Positions 34,214 through 42,941 of a stretch of DNA of 53,029 nt are shown in pieces. Source of the DNA: Verrucomicrobia bacterium UBA3841 (GTDB lineage Bacteria; Verrucomicrobiota; Kiritimatiellia; RFP12; UBA1067); the NCBI GenBank assembly GCA_002392765.1, contig DGHT01000003.1, positions 819 through 53,847 on the forward strand, written 5' to 3'. Within the stretch, counting starts at the first letter, position 1. Every line of letters starts with the position of its first letter. The notes beneath the pieces are model-generated. The model made no database searches, was not told the origin of the DNA, and saw only the letters and a list, made by a program, of their open reading frames with translations. The translations under genes were made by a program, and so were the position numbers.

Positions 34214-35677
34214 TCATGTTGAAACGGATATGGCGGCGCGTTCGCGCACGCTTGCGAGAAACTTCAGGTGCAGATACGCCGGCACGGCGGTCATCAGACA
34301 GCACACGACGTCCGAAACCGGCATGGAAAGCCATATCGCGAACGCGTGGTCTTTCATGAGATGCGGAAGAAGCCACACTATGGGGAGCATCACCACCCCC
34401 TGGCGCATAGATGAAAGGAATATCGCCGTCGCCGGATGGCCGATCGACTGGAAATACGTCGTCGCGACGATGTTGAGCCCTATGCACCATATCATGCAGT
34501 TCGAAAGGATGAGATCGTGCGTGGCGAGATCGAGAAGCGCGGTGTTGCCCGCAGGGACGAACATCGATGCGAGAATCCGCGGGAACGGCGGCACGACCTG
34601 CACGAAACAGGCAAGGACGCATATCGCGCTTGTGATCCAGAAACCGGAGACGGCGGCCGATCTCACCCGCTTGAAATTCCTCGCCCCCCAATTGTACCCG
34701 ATAATGGGCTGGATTCCCTGCTGGGCCCCCAAGACGGGCATCAGCGTGAGAATCAGCACGCTTTGGAACACTCCGAGCGACGCCACCTGCGCCGTCGCCG
34801 ACGCTTCGTCCTCCGCCCACTTGGAGAAAGACGCCGACAGGGCGAGGTTGATCACGGATCCAAGCAGCTGCTGCAGGAAAGGCGCGAAGCCGATTCCGCA
34901 CGGTTTCGCAATCAAACCCCTGTAGAACCTGATGCGCGAAAGCCGCAGACGGACGACCGCCCTTCCGGACGTGAAATGCCACGCCGCGTACGCGAAGCTG
35001 GCGAACATCGCAATGTTCGTGGCCCATGCGGCGCCTTCTATCCCCATGTCAAGGCCTGGGAGACTCCAGGAGCGCCCGAAAAGACGCAATACGACGGGAT
35101 TCGAGGGGCCGAAAATGAAGAACGGATCGAGGATGACGTTCGAACCGAATCCGACGACCATGCACATCATCGACGAACGCGCGGATCCTTCCGAGCGCAT
35201 CAGCGCGGAAAAGCCGAATGCAAGATGCGAAAAGAGATGGGAGAAGAGGACGATTTTGAGGTAGCGCCGAGCGCAGTCAAGAGCCTGCGGACTCAGCCGG
35301 CCGCCCCCGCACCACCCCAGGACAGTGTCGGCGTTGAAAAAAACGAGCGGCGGGAGGATGAAGAAAAAGACCAGTTTGAAAGCAACCATCTGGCCGAGTA
35401 TCTTTTCGCACGCCGTGCGGTCGCCGGCGCCGAGTTTGATGGAAAGGACCGCTGCGTGTCCGGCGCCGACGAAAACGCCGAACGCGCCGAACAGCATCAT
35501 TACCGGGAAATTCAGCGTGAGGCCGGCCATCGCGGCCTCGCCGCACCCTCTGCCGATGTAAAGCCTGTCTACTACCGAATAGAGGGCGCTGAGCGTCATC
35601 GCCACCAGAGCGGGCCAGGAATATTTCAAAAGGAGCTTCGCGGGATTTTCCGTCGCGAGCTCCCTTGTCTTTTCCAT
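34214..35677 (-). CDS. MATE-family multidrug/toxin exporter
   Basis: A 487-residue protein with about twelve membrane segments. The N-terminal KYSWPALVAMTLSALYSVVDRLYIG, the LMRSEGSARSSMMCMVVG region and the GAQQGIQPIIGYNWGARNFKR motif mark the MatE fold, which exports cationic compounds against Na+ or H+. I use the ATG at 35677. A GTG at 35701 overlapping the upstream stop (TAGTG) is equally possible and would add eight residues. It lies 17 bases before the beta-galactosidase gene. The substrate is unknown. Confidence 0.88.
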   Translation of the reverse strand: MEKTRELATENPAKLLLKYSWPALVAMTLSALYSVVDRLYIGRGCGEAAMAGLTLNFPVMMLFGAFGVFVGAGHAAVLSIKLGAGDRTACEKILGQMVAFKLVFFFILPPLVFFNADTVLGWCGGGRLSPQALDCARRYLKIVLFSHLFSHLAFGFSALMRSEGSARSSMMCMVVGFGSNVILDPFFIFGPSNPVVLRLFGRSWSLPGLDMGIEGAAWATNIAMFASFAYAAWHFTSGRAVVRLRLSRIRFYRGLIAKPCGIGFAPFLQQLLGSVINLALSASFSKWAEDEASATAQVASLGVFQSVLILTLMPVLGAQQGIQPIIGYNWGARNFKRVRSAAVSGFWITSAICVLACFVQVVPPFPRILASMFVPAGNTALLDLATHDLILSNCMIWCIGLNIVATTYFQSIGHPATAIFLSSMRQGVVMLPIVWLLPHLMKDHAFAIWLSMPVSDVVCCLMTAVPAYLHLKFLASVRERAAISVST

Positions 35678-35700
35678 TGCGCTCTGGCGGTCCTGACGCA

Positions 35701-36366
35701 CTAGAACACAACCGCCGTATCCGGCAGGGCGGCCCTTATGCGGCGCGCCTCGCTTTCCTCTAGCCCCTGAATGTCGCCCAGCTGCAGCGACTTGAGCGAC
35801 TTCCACGCGGACAGATCGCCGGGAAGCCGCGTTATCCCCGTGCGCGACAGCTGCAGATGCTCAAGACCACGTTTTCCCGCGAACCATTCCGGGATGGAGG
35901 ATATGCGGGTTTCGGAGATGTCGAGCGACGCGAGCGAATCCATCCCCTCTATCGCGCGGGGCATCTCGTCCAGAGGGTTGCCCCTCAGATAGAGACGCCG
36001 GAGTTTCTTGAGGTTGGACAATCCGTCCGGAAGAGCGTCGAGCCGGTTGTCGTTGAGCCTGAGCCACTTGAGGTTCGTGAACGAGGCCAGCGCGTCGACG
36101 TTTGTGAAAGAGCAGCCGTCGAGATTGAGATAGTCTATCGACGCGGGATCGATCTTGCCCACGAGCGAAGAAAGCGGGACGTACCCCTTGTCCTCCGTGA
36201 ACGCGCGGCCTTCGCGCAGGAGGAGTTCCGCGGAGAACGTCCTGTCCGATGCGCCTTTCAGGTACACCCGGGAAGCCGGGTCGACGGTCTTCGCCGCCGG
36301 CGCCGGCTCCTTGAAGCAGCCCGCCGCAAGGACGAGCGCCGCGAACGTCAGAGCAGTCTTTGTCAT
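35701..36366 (-). CDS. Leucine-rich-repeat lipoprotein
   Basis: A 221-residue protein. A lipoprotein signal (FAALVLAAGC) puts cysteine near residue 17. Residues about 70-205 hold five to six leucine-rich repeats of about 23 residues (LKWLRLNDNRLDALPDGLSN, LRRLYLRGNPLDEMP, SLDISETRISSIP, LEHLQLSRTGITRLP, LKSLQLGDIQGLEE). It probably mediates protein binding at a membrane surface. The ATG overlaps the tpiA stop (ATGA). No partner can be named from context. Confidence 0.82.
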   Translation of the reverse strand: MTKTALTFAALVLAAGCFKEPAPAAKTVDPASRVYLKGASDRTFSAELLLREGRAFTEDKGYVPLSSLVGKIDPASIDYLNLDGCSFTNVDALASFTNLKWLRLNDNRLDALPDGLSNLKKLRRLYLRGNPLDEMPRAIEGMDSLASLDISETRISSIPEWFAGKRGLEHLQLSRTGITRLPGDLSAWKSLKSLQLGDIQGLEESEARRIRAALPDTAVVF

Positions 36367-37124
36367 TTGCTCTGGGCAGCTGCGATGATTCCGGCGAAAT
36401 CGGCCGCCTTGAGAGCGGCTCCGCCGATGAGGCCGCCGTCGATATCCTTTTTCGCGAGAAGTTCCGCTGCGTTGCCGGGCTTCATCGATCCGCCGTACTG
36501 GATGCGGACGGTTTCGGCCGTGTCGGCTCCGACGAGCTTCGCGAGCGTGGCGCGGATGAGCGCGTGCACTTCCTGCGCCTGGTCGGGCGTCGCGGTGCGG
36601 CCGGTGCCGATCGCCCACACGGGCTCGTACGCGATAACGAGCTTCGCGCAATCCGCCGCAGAGACGTCCTTGAGACCGATTTCCATCTGGCGGACGATCA
36701 CTTCGTTCAGCTTGCCGGCGTCGCGCTCTTCAAGCGTCTCGCCGACGCAGACTATCGCCGTAAGGCCCGCCGCGATCGCGGCTCTGGCGCGCAGATTCAC
36801 GGTCTCGTCAGTCTCGCCGAAATACTGGCGGCGCTCGCTGTGTCCGATGATCACGTACTTCGCGCCCGCATCGAGAAGCATTCCCGTAGAGATTTCGCCC
36901 GTGTAGGCGCCGGACTCTTTCCAGTGGCAGTTTTCGGCTCCGACTCCGATCGGGGTGCCGGCCGCGGCAGCGACCGCCGCCGGAACGTCTATCGCCGGAG
37001 TGCAGCAGACGATTTCGACGTCGGGGCAGTCTTTAACCGCCTCCGCTATGCCCTTGACAAGCGCCGCCGTTTCGGACGGTTTGACGTTCATTTTCCAGTT
37101 GCCGGCTATTATTTTCTTGCGCAT
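36363..37124 (-). CDS. tpiA: Triosephosphate isomerase
   Basis: A 253-residue glycolytic enzyme interconverting dihydroxyacetone phosphate and glyceraldehyde 3-phosphate. Landmarks are IAGNWKMN (catalytic K), YVIIGHSERRQYFGE (catalytic H), AYEPVWAIGTGRTATP (catalytic E and loop 6) and IQYGGSMKPGNAAELL (phosphate-binding). I start at the ATG at 37124, 10 bases after the upstream stop, where the family length fits; an in-frame TTG at 37157 would overlap the dCMP deaminase gene. Confidence 0.96.
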   Translation of the reverse strand: MRKKIIAGNWKMNVKPSETAALVKGIAEAVKDCPDVEIVCCTPAIDVPAAVAAAAGTPIGVGAENCHWKESGAYTGEISTGMLLDAGAKYVIIGHSERRQYFGETDETVNLRARAAIAAGLTAIVCVGETLEERDAGKLNEVIVRQMEIGLKDVSAADCAKLVIAYEPVWAIGTGRTATPDQAQEVHALIRATLAKLVGADTAETVRIQYGGSMKPGNAAELLAKKDIDGGLIGGAALKAADFAGIIAAAQSK

Positions 37125-37134
37125 TTTCTTGTTT

Positions 37135-37617
37135 TTACCTTTCTTGTTGTTGTTCAAATTTACGGTGGCCCACTCCGGCCGCCGCGAAAATCTCCTTGAC
37201 CGTGTCGAGGAAAGCGTAGTCTCCGCCGTACACGACTTCCTTTATGCCCGAATTTATTATCAGTTTCGCGCACGTGAGGCACGGCGAAATGGTGACGTAT
37301 ATCGTCGCGCCGTCAACCGCGTGTCCGTGCAATGCGGCCTGGCAGATCGCGTTCTGCTCGGCGTGTACGCAAAGGCACTCCTCCAGATGCTTCCCGCTTT
37401 CGGTCGTGCAGGCGCATCTCGGACACCCCCCGGCGAAGCAGTTCTTCACGCCGTGCGGAGTCCCGTTGTACCCGGTGGAAAGGATGTGCCTGTCCTTGAC
37501 TATGACGGCCGCGACGTGGCGGCGCAGACAGTTGCTGCGCGTGGCGACAACCTGCGCTATCGCCATGAAGTACTCGTCCCAGCCCGGCCTGGGGTCTTTC
37601 GCCGAAGAAACGCTCAT
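37135..37617 (-). CDS. dCMP deaminase family protein
   Basis: A 160-residue zinc deaminase (ComEB/DCTD type) producing dUMP from dCMP for thymidylate synthesis. The active site is CVHAEQNAICQAA (zinc-ligand H and catalytic E) with TISPCLTCAKLIINSG (two cysteine ligands). The extra CFAGGCPRCACT segment fits members with a second zinc site. The ATG overlaps the fusA stop (ATGA), so it is translated with EF-G. Confidence 0.92.
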   Translation of the reverse strand: MSVSSAKDPRPGWDEYFMAIAQVVATRSNCLRRHVAAVIVKDRHILSTGYNGTPHGVKNCFAGGCPRCACTTESGKHLEECLCVHAEQNAICQAALHGHAVDGATIYVTISPCLTCAKLIINSGIKEVVYGGDYAFLDTVKEIFAAAGVGHRKFEQQQER

Positions 37618-39686
37618 CTCGCAAGTATCTCTTCCCGCACCTGTCTGGGTGCAACGTCGAAAACGTCCGGCTCCATCGAATACGACGCTCTGCCCTTCGT
37701 AAGCGAACGCACGGCCGTCGAATAGCCGAACAGCTTCGCGAGCGGCACGCGCGCCTTGACAACCTGCATATCGCCGCGCTGCGACATGTCGAGCACCGTT
37801 CCGCGCCTGGTGTTCAGATCGCCGAGCACTTCGCCGACCGATTCCGGCGGTGTTTCGATTTCGAGTTTCATGATCGGTTCGAGAAATTCCGGGTTCGCGG
37901 CTTCGGCCGCCTCGCGGAATCCCATCATCGCCGCCGATCTGAAGGCGACTTCATCGGACACTTCCGGATCGACAATCTCCGCCGAAACGCACTTGACGGA
38001 TATGTCCGTCATCGGATAGCGCGCCAGCACGCCCGTGGCGATGCCGTCCTCGAGCCCCTGCACTACGCATTCCTGGAGGTGCTTGTCCGCCACGGCGTTC
38101 TTGAAGTCGCGGGAAAGTTCGACGGCACGCCCTTTGCCGCGCTCCAGCGGCGAAACCTCCACGGTCAGCGCCACGGCGTGGCGCTTGCCGCCGAGCTCCC
38201 TGTCGAATTCGAAACGCTTCGACGCCGCGGCCGTCACGGTTTCCATGTACGAGACCATCGGACGGCCCGTGTTCGCGGCGCATTTGAATTCACGCCTCAG
38301 CCTGTCGACCAGTATCTCAAGGTGGAGTTCGCCCATTCCGGAAAGTATCGTCTGGCCCGTTTCTTCGTCCTCGCGGAATTTGCACGTCGGATCCTCGGCC
38401 GCGAGAGCCTTCATCGATTCGACGAGCTTGTCCTTGTCGGCGGAACTTTTCGGTTCGATCGCCATGAACATGACGGGGTCGGGGGACGTTATGCGCTCGA
38501 GGTGGCAGGGCTTCATTTCAGAACAGAGAGTGTCGCCTGTCGTGCAGTCTTTGAGACCCACGATGGCGCCGATGTCGCCGGCGTGGAGTTCTTCCGTCTC
38601 GATCTGGTCGTCGGCGAAAAGCCGAACGATCTTCATTATCCTCTCGCGCTTCTTGGTGCGCGGGTTGTAGACGTTCGCGCCTTTCTTGAGGACGCCCGCG
38701 TATATGCGGACGAAAAAGAGCCTGCCTACGTACGGATCCGTCGAAATCTTGAACACGAGAGACGTCAAAAGCTCCGCGTCGTCCTGTCTGCGCTCGACGA
38801 TGTCGCCGGTCTTGAGGTCGGTGGCCTTGACGGGCGGGCGGTCGGCAGGCGACGGAAGATAGGCGCAGATCGCGTCGAGAAGCGGCTGGACGCCTTTGTC
38901 TTTCAAGGACGTTCCCGCAAGAACCGGGACGAATTTGCCCGCGACTGTCGCGCGGCGTATCGCCCCGGCGAGCTCGTCTGCCGTAAGATCCCCGTTTTCG
39001 AGGTACGATTCCATGACCTCTTCGTCGATGTCCGCGACTTTCTCGACAAGTTCCGCCCTCTGCAAGGCCGCATCCTCGGACATCTCCGCCGGGACGTCCT
39101 CGACCGAGAAATCTTTTCCGTCGGAGCCGCTTTTGTAGACGATCGCCTTCATATTCACGAGGTCGACGACCCCCTTGAAGGAATCCTCTCTTCCGATCGG
39201 AATGTTGACCGGCGCGCTGTTCGCCTTGAGTTTCTTGCGAAGCTCCTCGTTTACGCGGACGAAATCGGCACCCATCCTGTCCATCTTGTTTACGAAGGCG
39301 ATTCGCGGAACGCTGTAGCGGTCCGCCTGACGCCATACCGTCTCGGACTGCGGCTGCACGCCGCCCACGGCGCAGAAAACGCACACCGCCCCGTCGAGGA
39401 CGCGCAGGGAACGTTCGACCTCCATCGTGAAATCCACGTGTCCGGGAGTGTCGATGATGTTTATCGTGCAGCCTTTCCAAGAACAGGTGATCGCCGCAGA
39501 CTGTATCGTTATGCCGCGCTCGCGCTCCTGCACCATGAAATCGGTTGTCGTGTTGCCGTCGTGTACATCGCCGTGCTGGTGTATCTTGCCGGTGTAGAAA
39601 AGAATACGCTCGGTGGTCGTGGTTTTCCCAGCATCAATGTGGGCCACGATTCCGATATTTCTGAGGTTTGCCAGATCGTTCGTCAT
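37614..39686 (-). CDS. fusA: Elongation factor G, likely leaderless or near-leaderless mRNA
   Basis: A 690-residue translocation GTPase. The G1 motif is AHIDAGKTTTTERILFYTG, then DTPGHVDF (G3) and NKMD (G4); domains II-V are present, ending near the usual length. The ATG at 39686 lies 11 bases after the -10 TATAAT (39698-39703) and has no Shine-Dalgarno, which is unusual for such a highly expressed protein. It is not in the usual rpsL-rpsG-fusA-tufA string; it heads an array with dCMP deaminase, tpiA, an LRR lipoprotein, MATE and a beta-galactosidase. A second EF-G paralogue elsewhere in the genome is possible. Confidence 0.95.
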   Translation of the reverse strand: MTNDLANLRNIGIVAHIDAGKTTTTERILFYTGKIHQHGDVHDGNTTTDFMVQERERGITIQSAAITCSWKGCTINIIDTPGHVDFTMEVERSLRVLDGAVCVFCAVGGVQPQSETVWRQADRYSVPRIAFVNKMDRMGADFVRVNEELRKKLKANSAPVNIPIGREDSFKGVVDLVNMKAIVYKSGSDGKDFSVEDVPAEMSEDAALQRAELVEKVADIDEEVMESYLENGDLTADELAGAIRRATVAGKFVPVLAGTSLKDKGVQPLLDAICAYLPSPADRPPVKATDLKTGDIVERRQDDAELLTSLVFKISTDPYVGRLFFVRIYAGVLKKGANVYNPRTKKRERIMKIVRLFADDQIETEELHAGDIGAIVGLKDCTTGDTLCSEMKPCHLERITSPDPVMFMAIEPKSSADKDKLVESMKALAAEDPTCKFREDEETGQTILSGMGELHLEILVDRLRREFKCAANTGRPMVSYMETVTAAASKRFEFDRELGGKRHAVALTVEVSPLERGKGRAVELSRDFKNAVADKHLQECVVQGLEDGIATGVLARYPMTDISVKCVSAEIVDPEVSDEVAFRSAAMMGFREAAEAANPEFLEPIMKLEIETPPESVGEVLGDLNTRRGTVLDMSQRGDMQVVKARVPLAKLFGYSTAVRSLTKGRASYSMEPDVFDVAPRQVREEILAR

Positions 39687-39697
39687 AATTTATGGAT

Positions 39698-39712
39698 ATT
39701 ATATCAAAAAAT
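39698..39712 (-). promoter_or_regulatory. Extended -10 promoter of fusA
   Basis: T6GA followed by TATAAT (39698-39703). The expected start of transcription lies about four bases before the ATG. Confidence 0.8.
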
Positions 39713-39801
39713 CCGGCTTTTGGGCGATTTTTTAATTCCTCTGCGGATGCCCGTTGAAGGAATGAGGGAGAAGCGGCCTGTCCCCCGTGCGAAACGATTG
39801 G

Positions 39802-39834
39802 CGCGGGATATATCCCGCGAGATGCAACCATCTC
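39802..39834. repeat. Palindromic repeats upstream of fusA
   Basis: Within the gene-free stretch 39713-39918, GCGGGATATATCCCGC is a perfect palindrome followed by GAGATG-CAAC-CATCTC. These resemble the family A mosaic at 5822 and 52068. I see no gene in this stretch. Confidence 0.6.
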
Positions 39835-39918
39835 GTCAAAGAACACAGAGTCATTGCGTCCTTTGCGGCTGAAAAGGCAGTCCGCCGGGAGCTTTATGCA
39901 CCCCCTGCCGGGGGCGGC

Positions 39919-40290
39919 TTACTCGGCCGCCGGCGGCTGTTCGGGCTTGACGCGCTTCATGGGTCCGCGGCGAGGGCCGCCGCGGTGCCGTCCGGGGCCC
40001 GCTTCGCCGGGGCTGCGGGACATTCTTTCGCGTCCCTTGAAAAGAGGATCCCCTTCTGTCGAATCCGGCGGAAGGATTATCACTCCTTTGCAGTTTTCGC
40101 AGCAGTCGCACTTCTTGGCGCGCGGACCGTGCATTCCCGGACGGCGCATTGCCGGATCCCTTCTTTCGGGACGGACCATAACCTCCGGCCTTTCGCTCTG
40201 TCCGCCTTCCGCCGGGGCGGGAGAGACGGGCTCGCCGGCAAGCGCGCACATAGCACCTGCGAAAACGGCTGCAACAAGCAATTTCTTCAT
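39919..40290 (-). CDS. Small exported protein with a CxCCxxC motif
   Basis: A 123-residue protein. The ATG has AAAAAGGAGACTGTTT before it. Residues 1-18 are a signal peptide (KKLLVAAVFAGAMCALA). The mature part is rich in Pro, Arg and Gly, with one CDCCENCKG motif (about 61-69) followed by a hydrophobic IILPP and a basic HRGGPRRGP stretch. The cysteine cluster suggests metal binding or disulfides. I recognise no family. It follows GH31 by 56 bases but need not share its function. Confidence 0.7.
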   Translation of the reverse strand: MKKLLVAAVFAGAMCALAGEPVSPAPAEGGQSERPEVMVRPERRDPAMRRPGMHGPRAKKCDCCENCKGVIILPPDSTEGDPLFKGRERMSRSPGEAGPGRHRGGPRRGPMKRVKPEQPPAAE

Positions 40291-40346
40291 AAACAGTCTC
40301 CTTTTTTGTGTTTGTGTTTAGTGGAAAACATTTTGACCGGTCTGCG

Positions 40347-42920
40347 TCATTCAAGATGCGAATCGAGCCAATGCTGCATCCTGGACGCGAAATCGGCCGG
40401 GAAGCGGTCTTTGTACTTGTTGAAATCGGACACGAACGCTTTGAGCGCGGCGTCGCGGCGTTCGAGAAGGACGGACAGATTCCGCGGATTCGCGGATATC
40501 GCCGCGCGCGTCTGCCAGTACTCCTGCCAGCTGTCCGGCAGGTTCAACGCCCAGTGTATCGGCCTCAAGTGCGTCTTGTACTCTTCCGTAAGCGCGTCTA
40601 CGCGGCGGAATTCCCCCTTTAGTCCGCGCAGTTTCGCCGATGTCGCTTCCGCGTCCGCGGGCATGGAAAGTTCGACAACCGTTTCGCGCGTCCCGTCCAG
40701 GCGCGGCGTCGTCACTGCGACCGCCATATCCGCGACGTCATACGTCCAGGCGCATTCCCTGCCGTCGACCGTTACGCCGAGCGGCGCGGCCAGAAGAGGA
40801 AATTTGAGCGTGACTGCTCCGGCGCGCGGGCCGATGACGATGCGGTTGCCTTCGCGCACGACTTTCGTCTTCCTGCAGTTGTCGGCGTAGTCGGCGTTGT
40901 CGCAGTCGTCTTCGTAGATTTCGCACGAACCGCAATCCGCGCCGGGAGCGAAGAAGAGGACGATGTCGTCCGTGCCCGGCTTGTCGAGATTGTCCACGCT
41001 GTCGGGATACATCGGGATGATCGCGCCCGCCCTTGCGAACCAGGGATTGTCCGCGATCGTATACTCGCGGTGCGCCGTCCCGCCGCCCTCGAGGATTTCG
41101 CCCGTCGAGACGTCGTACCATTTTCCCTCAGGAAGCCAGACGTCGATTTCGCTCACTCCCTTCGCCTTGTCCATGGGACGCGAAATCGTCGCGGCAAGGA
41201 TGTCGCCGCCGAACATGTACGCGTTCGTGACGCAATACGCCGCCTCGGTCTCGGGCCAGTCGTAGTACATCGGACGGCACATCGAAACGCCGGTGTCGTA
41301 CGTCTCGCGCGCGGCGGTGTAGATGTAGGGTGCGAGACGGTATCTCAAGCGCATCGCCTCGCGGAGAATTTCGAAATGGTCGGGATATTTCCAGATGTAG
41401 CGGACTATCTTCGGATCCTTGGTGCAGTGCGTCTTGAATATCGGCGTGAACACGCCGCTCTGGAGCCAGCGTACGAAAAGCTCGCCGTCGCTTCCGTCGT
41501 TCCCGTCGGGATTGTGGTGGCCGCCGATGTCGTGGCCCCAGTATCCGTAGCCGACGTTCGACGCCGTCGCCGTGAACCACGGGATCGCCTCGAGCATCTT
41601 CCACGACACCTTCGTGTCGCCGGAGAACCCGACCTGGTAGCGGTGCGAACCGAGTCCGCCCCAGCGGTGGTAGATGAACGGACGTTTCTTCCCGCCGTCG
41701 CGCATGGCGGAATGTCCGGCGAATATGTGGTTGAGCCAGAACGTGTTGCTCAGCGACGGTTTGTATTTCGACATTTTCCACTGCTGCCAGTCAAGCCACC
41801 AGAAATCGACGCCGTCATCCTCCAGCGGGCCGATCGCGTCCTTGAAGTAGCAGTCGGCCCATTTTTCCTCGTCCGCCTTGAACGGAACCGCCTTGCCGTC
41901 CGTCGCTCCGTAATCGCGGGCGAACGCGGCGTAGCAGTCCTCCACGGGCTGTATGCCGCTTGCGGGATGGAGGTTCAAAGCGACCTTGCATCCCTTGCCG
42001 TGCAGAAAATCGACGGTAGCCTTGGGATTCGGGAAAAGACGCTTGTTCCACGTGTACCCCGTCCACCCCCACCTCTCCCCGAACTCGTCTTTTTCGTCGG
42101 GGCGGTCGGCAATCCGCCACGTGTCGTGCCACTCCATGTCGATGACGAACACGTCGATGGGAACTCCGACCGATTTCATCATACTTGCAAGTTCGCGGAT
42201 TTCGGCGTCCGTATAGAGCCAGTACCGGCTCCACCAGTAGCCGAACGCCCAGCGCGGCGGAAGCGGAATGCGGCCCGCGACTTTCACGTAGTCGCCCAGA
42301 CACCCCTTGTAGTCGTGTCCGTACGCGAAAACCGCGAGGTCGCGGTATCCCGCGCCGCCGCCCTCCCGTTCCGCCACCCATTTTCCCCAGCGGGAAGGAG
42401 TGTCGACGAAAAGCGGCGTCTTCGTGTCGTCCACGACTGTCACGCCGCGGCGGGAAAGAAGGCCCTTCTCCATCGTCGCGAGCGTATCGTCGAGACTCTT
42501 CTTTCCGTCCAGCGTACGCTGCGTTCCGAGAAGGTTTCCGGTGTCTTCCGACAGGACCGCGACGCCGTTCGCGAAAAGGTTGTTTTCGTCAAACGCGCCG
42601 CCCGTCCATTCAAGCGTCGTGCGGGCCGTCTTAAGGACGGCGCCGCCGCCTTTGCGCTCGAACGAGTATTCCACGTCTGGCATGTCGCGGTTTACGAACA
42701 CAAGCGTCGGCCTGTCCTCGAATTTGCCGTCGGCGCTCCACTCGCAGCGGATCATCCTGTCGGTAAGCACGGTGAAGCGCGCGTTCCCGGCCGTCGCCTG
42801 CGATGTCGCCAGCGCGGCGGGGACGGCCGCCAGCTGGATCGCGGCGAAGACCGCGTAAACCGGCTTCAATCCGGTACGGAAAACTTCATCTCCTGCCATT
42901 GTCTTCATTGATGATTCCAT
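40347..42920 (-). CDS. Exported GH31 alpha-glycosidase
   Basis: An 857-residue enzyme of the alpha-glucosidase/alpha-xylosidase family. An N-terminal hydrophobic signal-like segment lies near residues 20-40; an alternative start is the ATG four codons in. The N-terminal beta domain is followed by the barrel with WAFGYWWSRYWLYTD, VIDMEWHDTW, the likely nucleophile D377 in FWWLDWQQW, and the likely acid/base D435 in GFSGDTKVSW, then GYGYWGHDIGGHH. The C-terminal part adds beta domains and a last 100-residue helical region (about 745-857) not usual for the family. It lies 21 bases after a mannitol-dehydrogenase-family gene, consistent with sugar catabolism. The glycan substrate is unknown. Confidence 0.92.
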   Translation of the reverse strand: MESSMKTMAGDEVFRTGLKPVYAVFAAIQLAAVPAALATSQATAGNARFTVLTDRMIRCEWSADGKFEDRPTLVFVNRDMPDVEYSFERKGGGAVLKTARTTLEWTGGAFDENNLFANGVAVLSEDTGNLLGTQRTLDGKKSLDDTLATMEKGLLSRRGVTVVDDTKTPLFVDTPSRWGKWVAEREGGGAGYRDLAVFAYGHDYKGCLGDYVKVAGRIPLPPRWAFGYWWSRYWLYTDAEIRELASMMKSVGVPIDVFVIDMEWHDTWRIADRPDEKDEFGERWGWTGYTWNKRLFPNPKATVDFLHGKGCKVALNLHPASGIQPVEDCYAAFARDYGATDGKAVPFKADEEKWADCYFKDAIGPLEDDGVDFWWLDWQQWKMSKYKPSLSNTFWLNHIFAGHSAMRDGGKKRPFIYHRWGGLGSHRYQVGFSGDTKVSWKMLEAIPWFTATASNVGYGYWGHDIGGHHNPDGNDGSDGELFVRWLQSGVFTPIFKTHCTKDPKIVRYIWKYPDHFEILREAMRLRYRLAPYIYTAARETYDTGVSMCRPMYYDWPETEAAYCVTNAYMFGGDILAATISRPMDKAKGVSEIDVWLPEGKWYDVSTGEILEGGGTAHREYTIADNPWFARAGAIIPMYPDSVDNLDKPGTDDIVLFFAPGADCGSCEIYEDDCDNADYADNCRKTKVVREGNRIVIGPRAGAVTLKFPLLAAPLGVTVDGRECAWTYDVADMAVAVTTPRLDGTRETVVELSMPADAEATSAKLRGLKGEFRRVDALTEEYKTHLRPIHWALNLPDSWQEYWQTRAAISANPRNLSVLLERRDAALKAFVSDFNKYKDRFPADFASRMQHWLDSHLE

Positions 42921-42941
42921 TCCGTATGGAAATGCAAGAAA

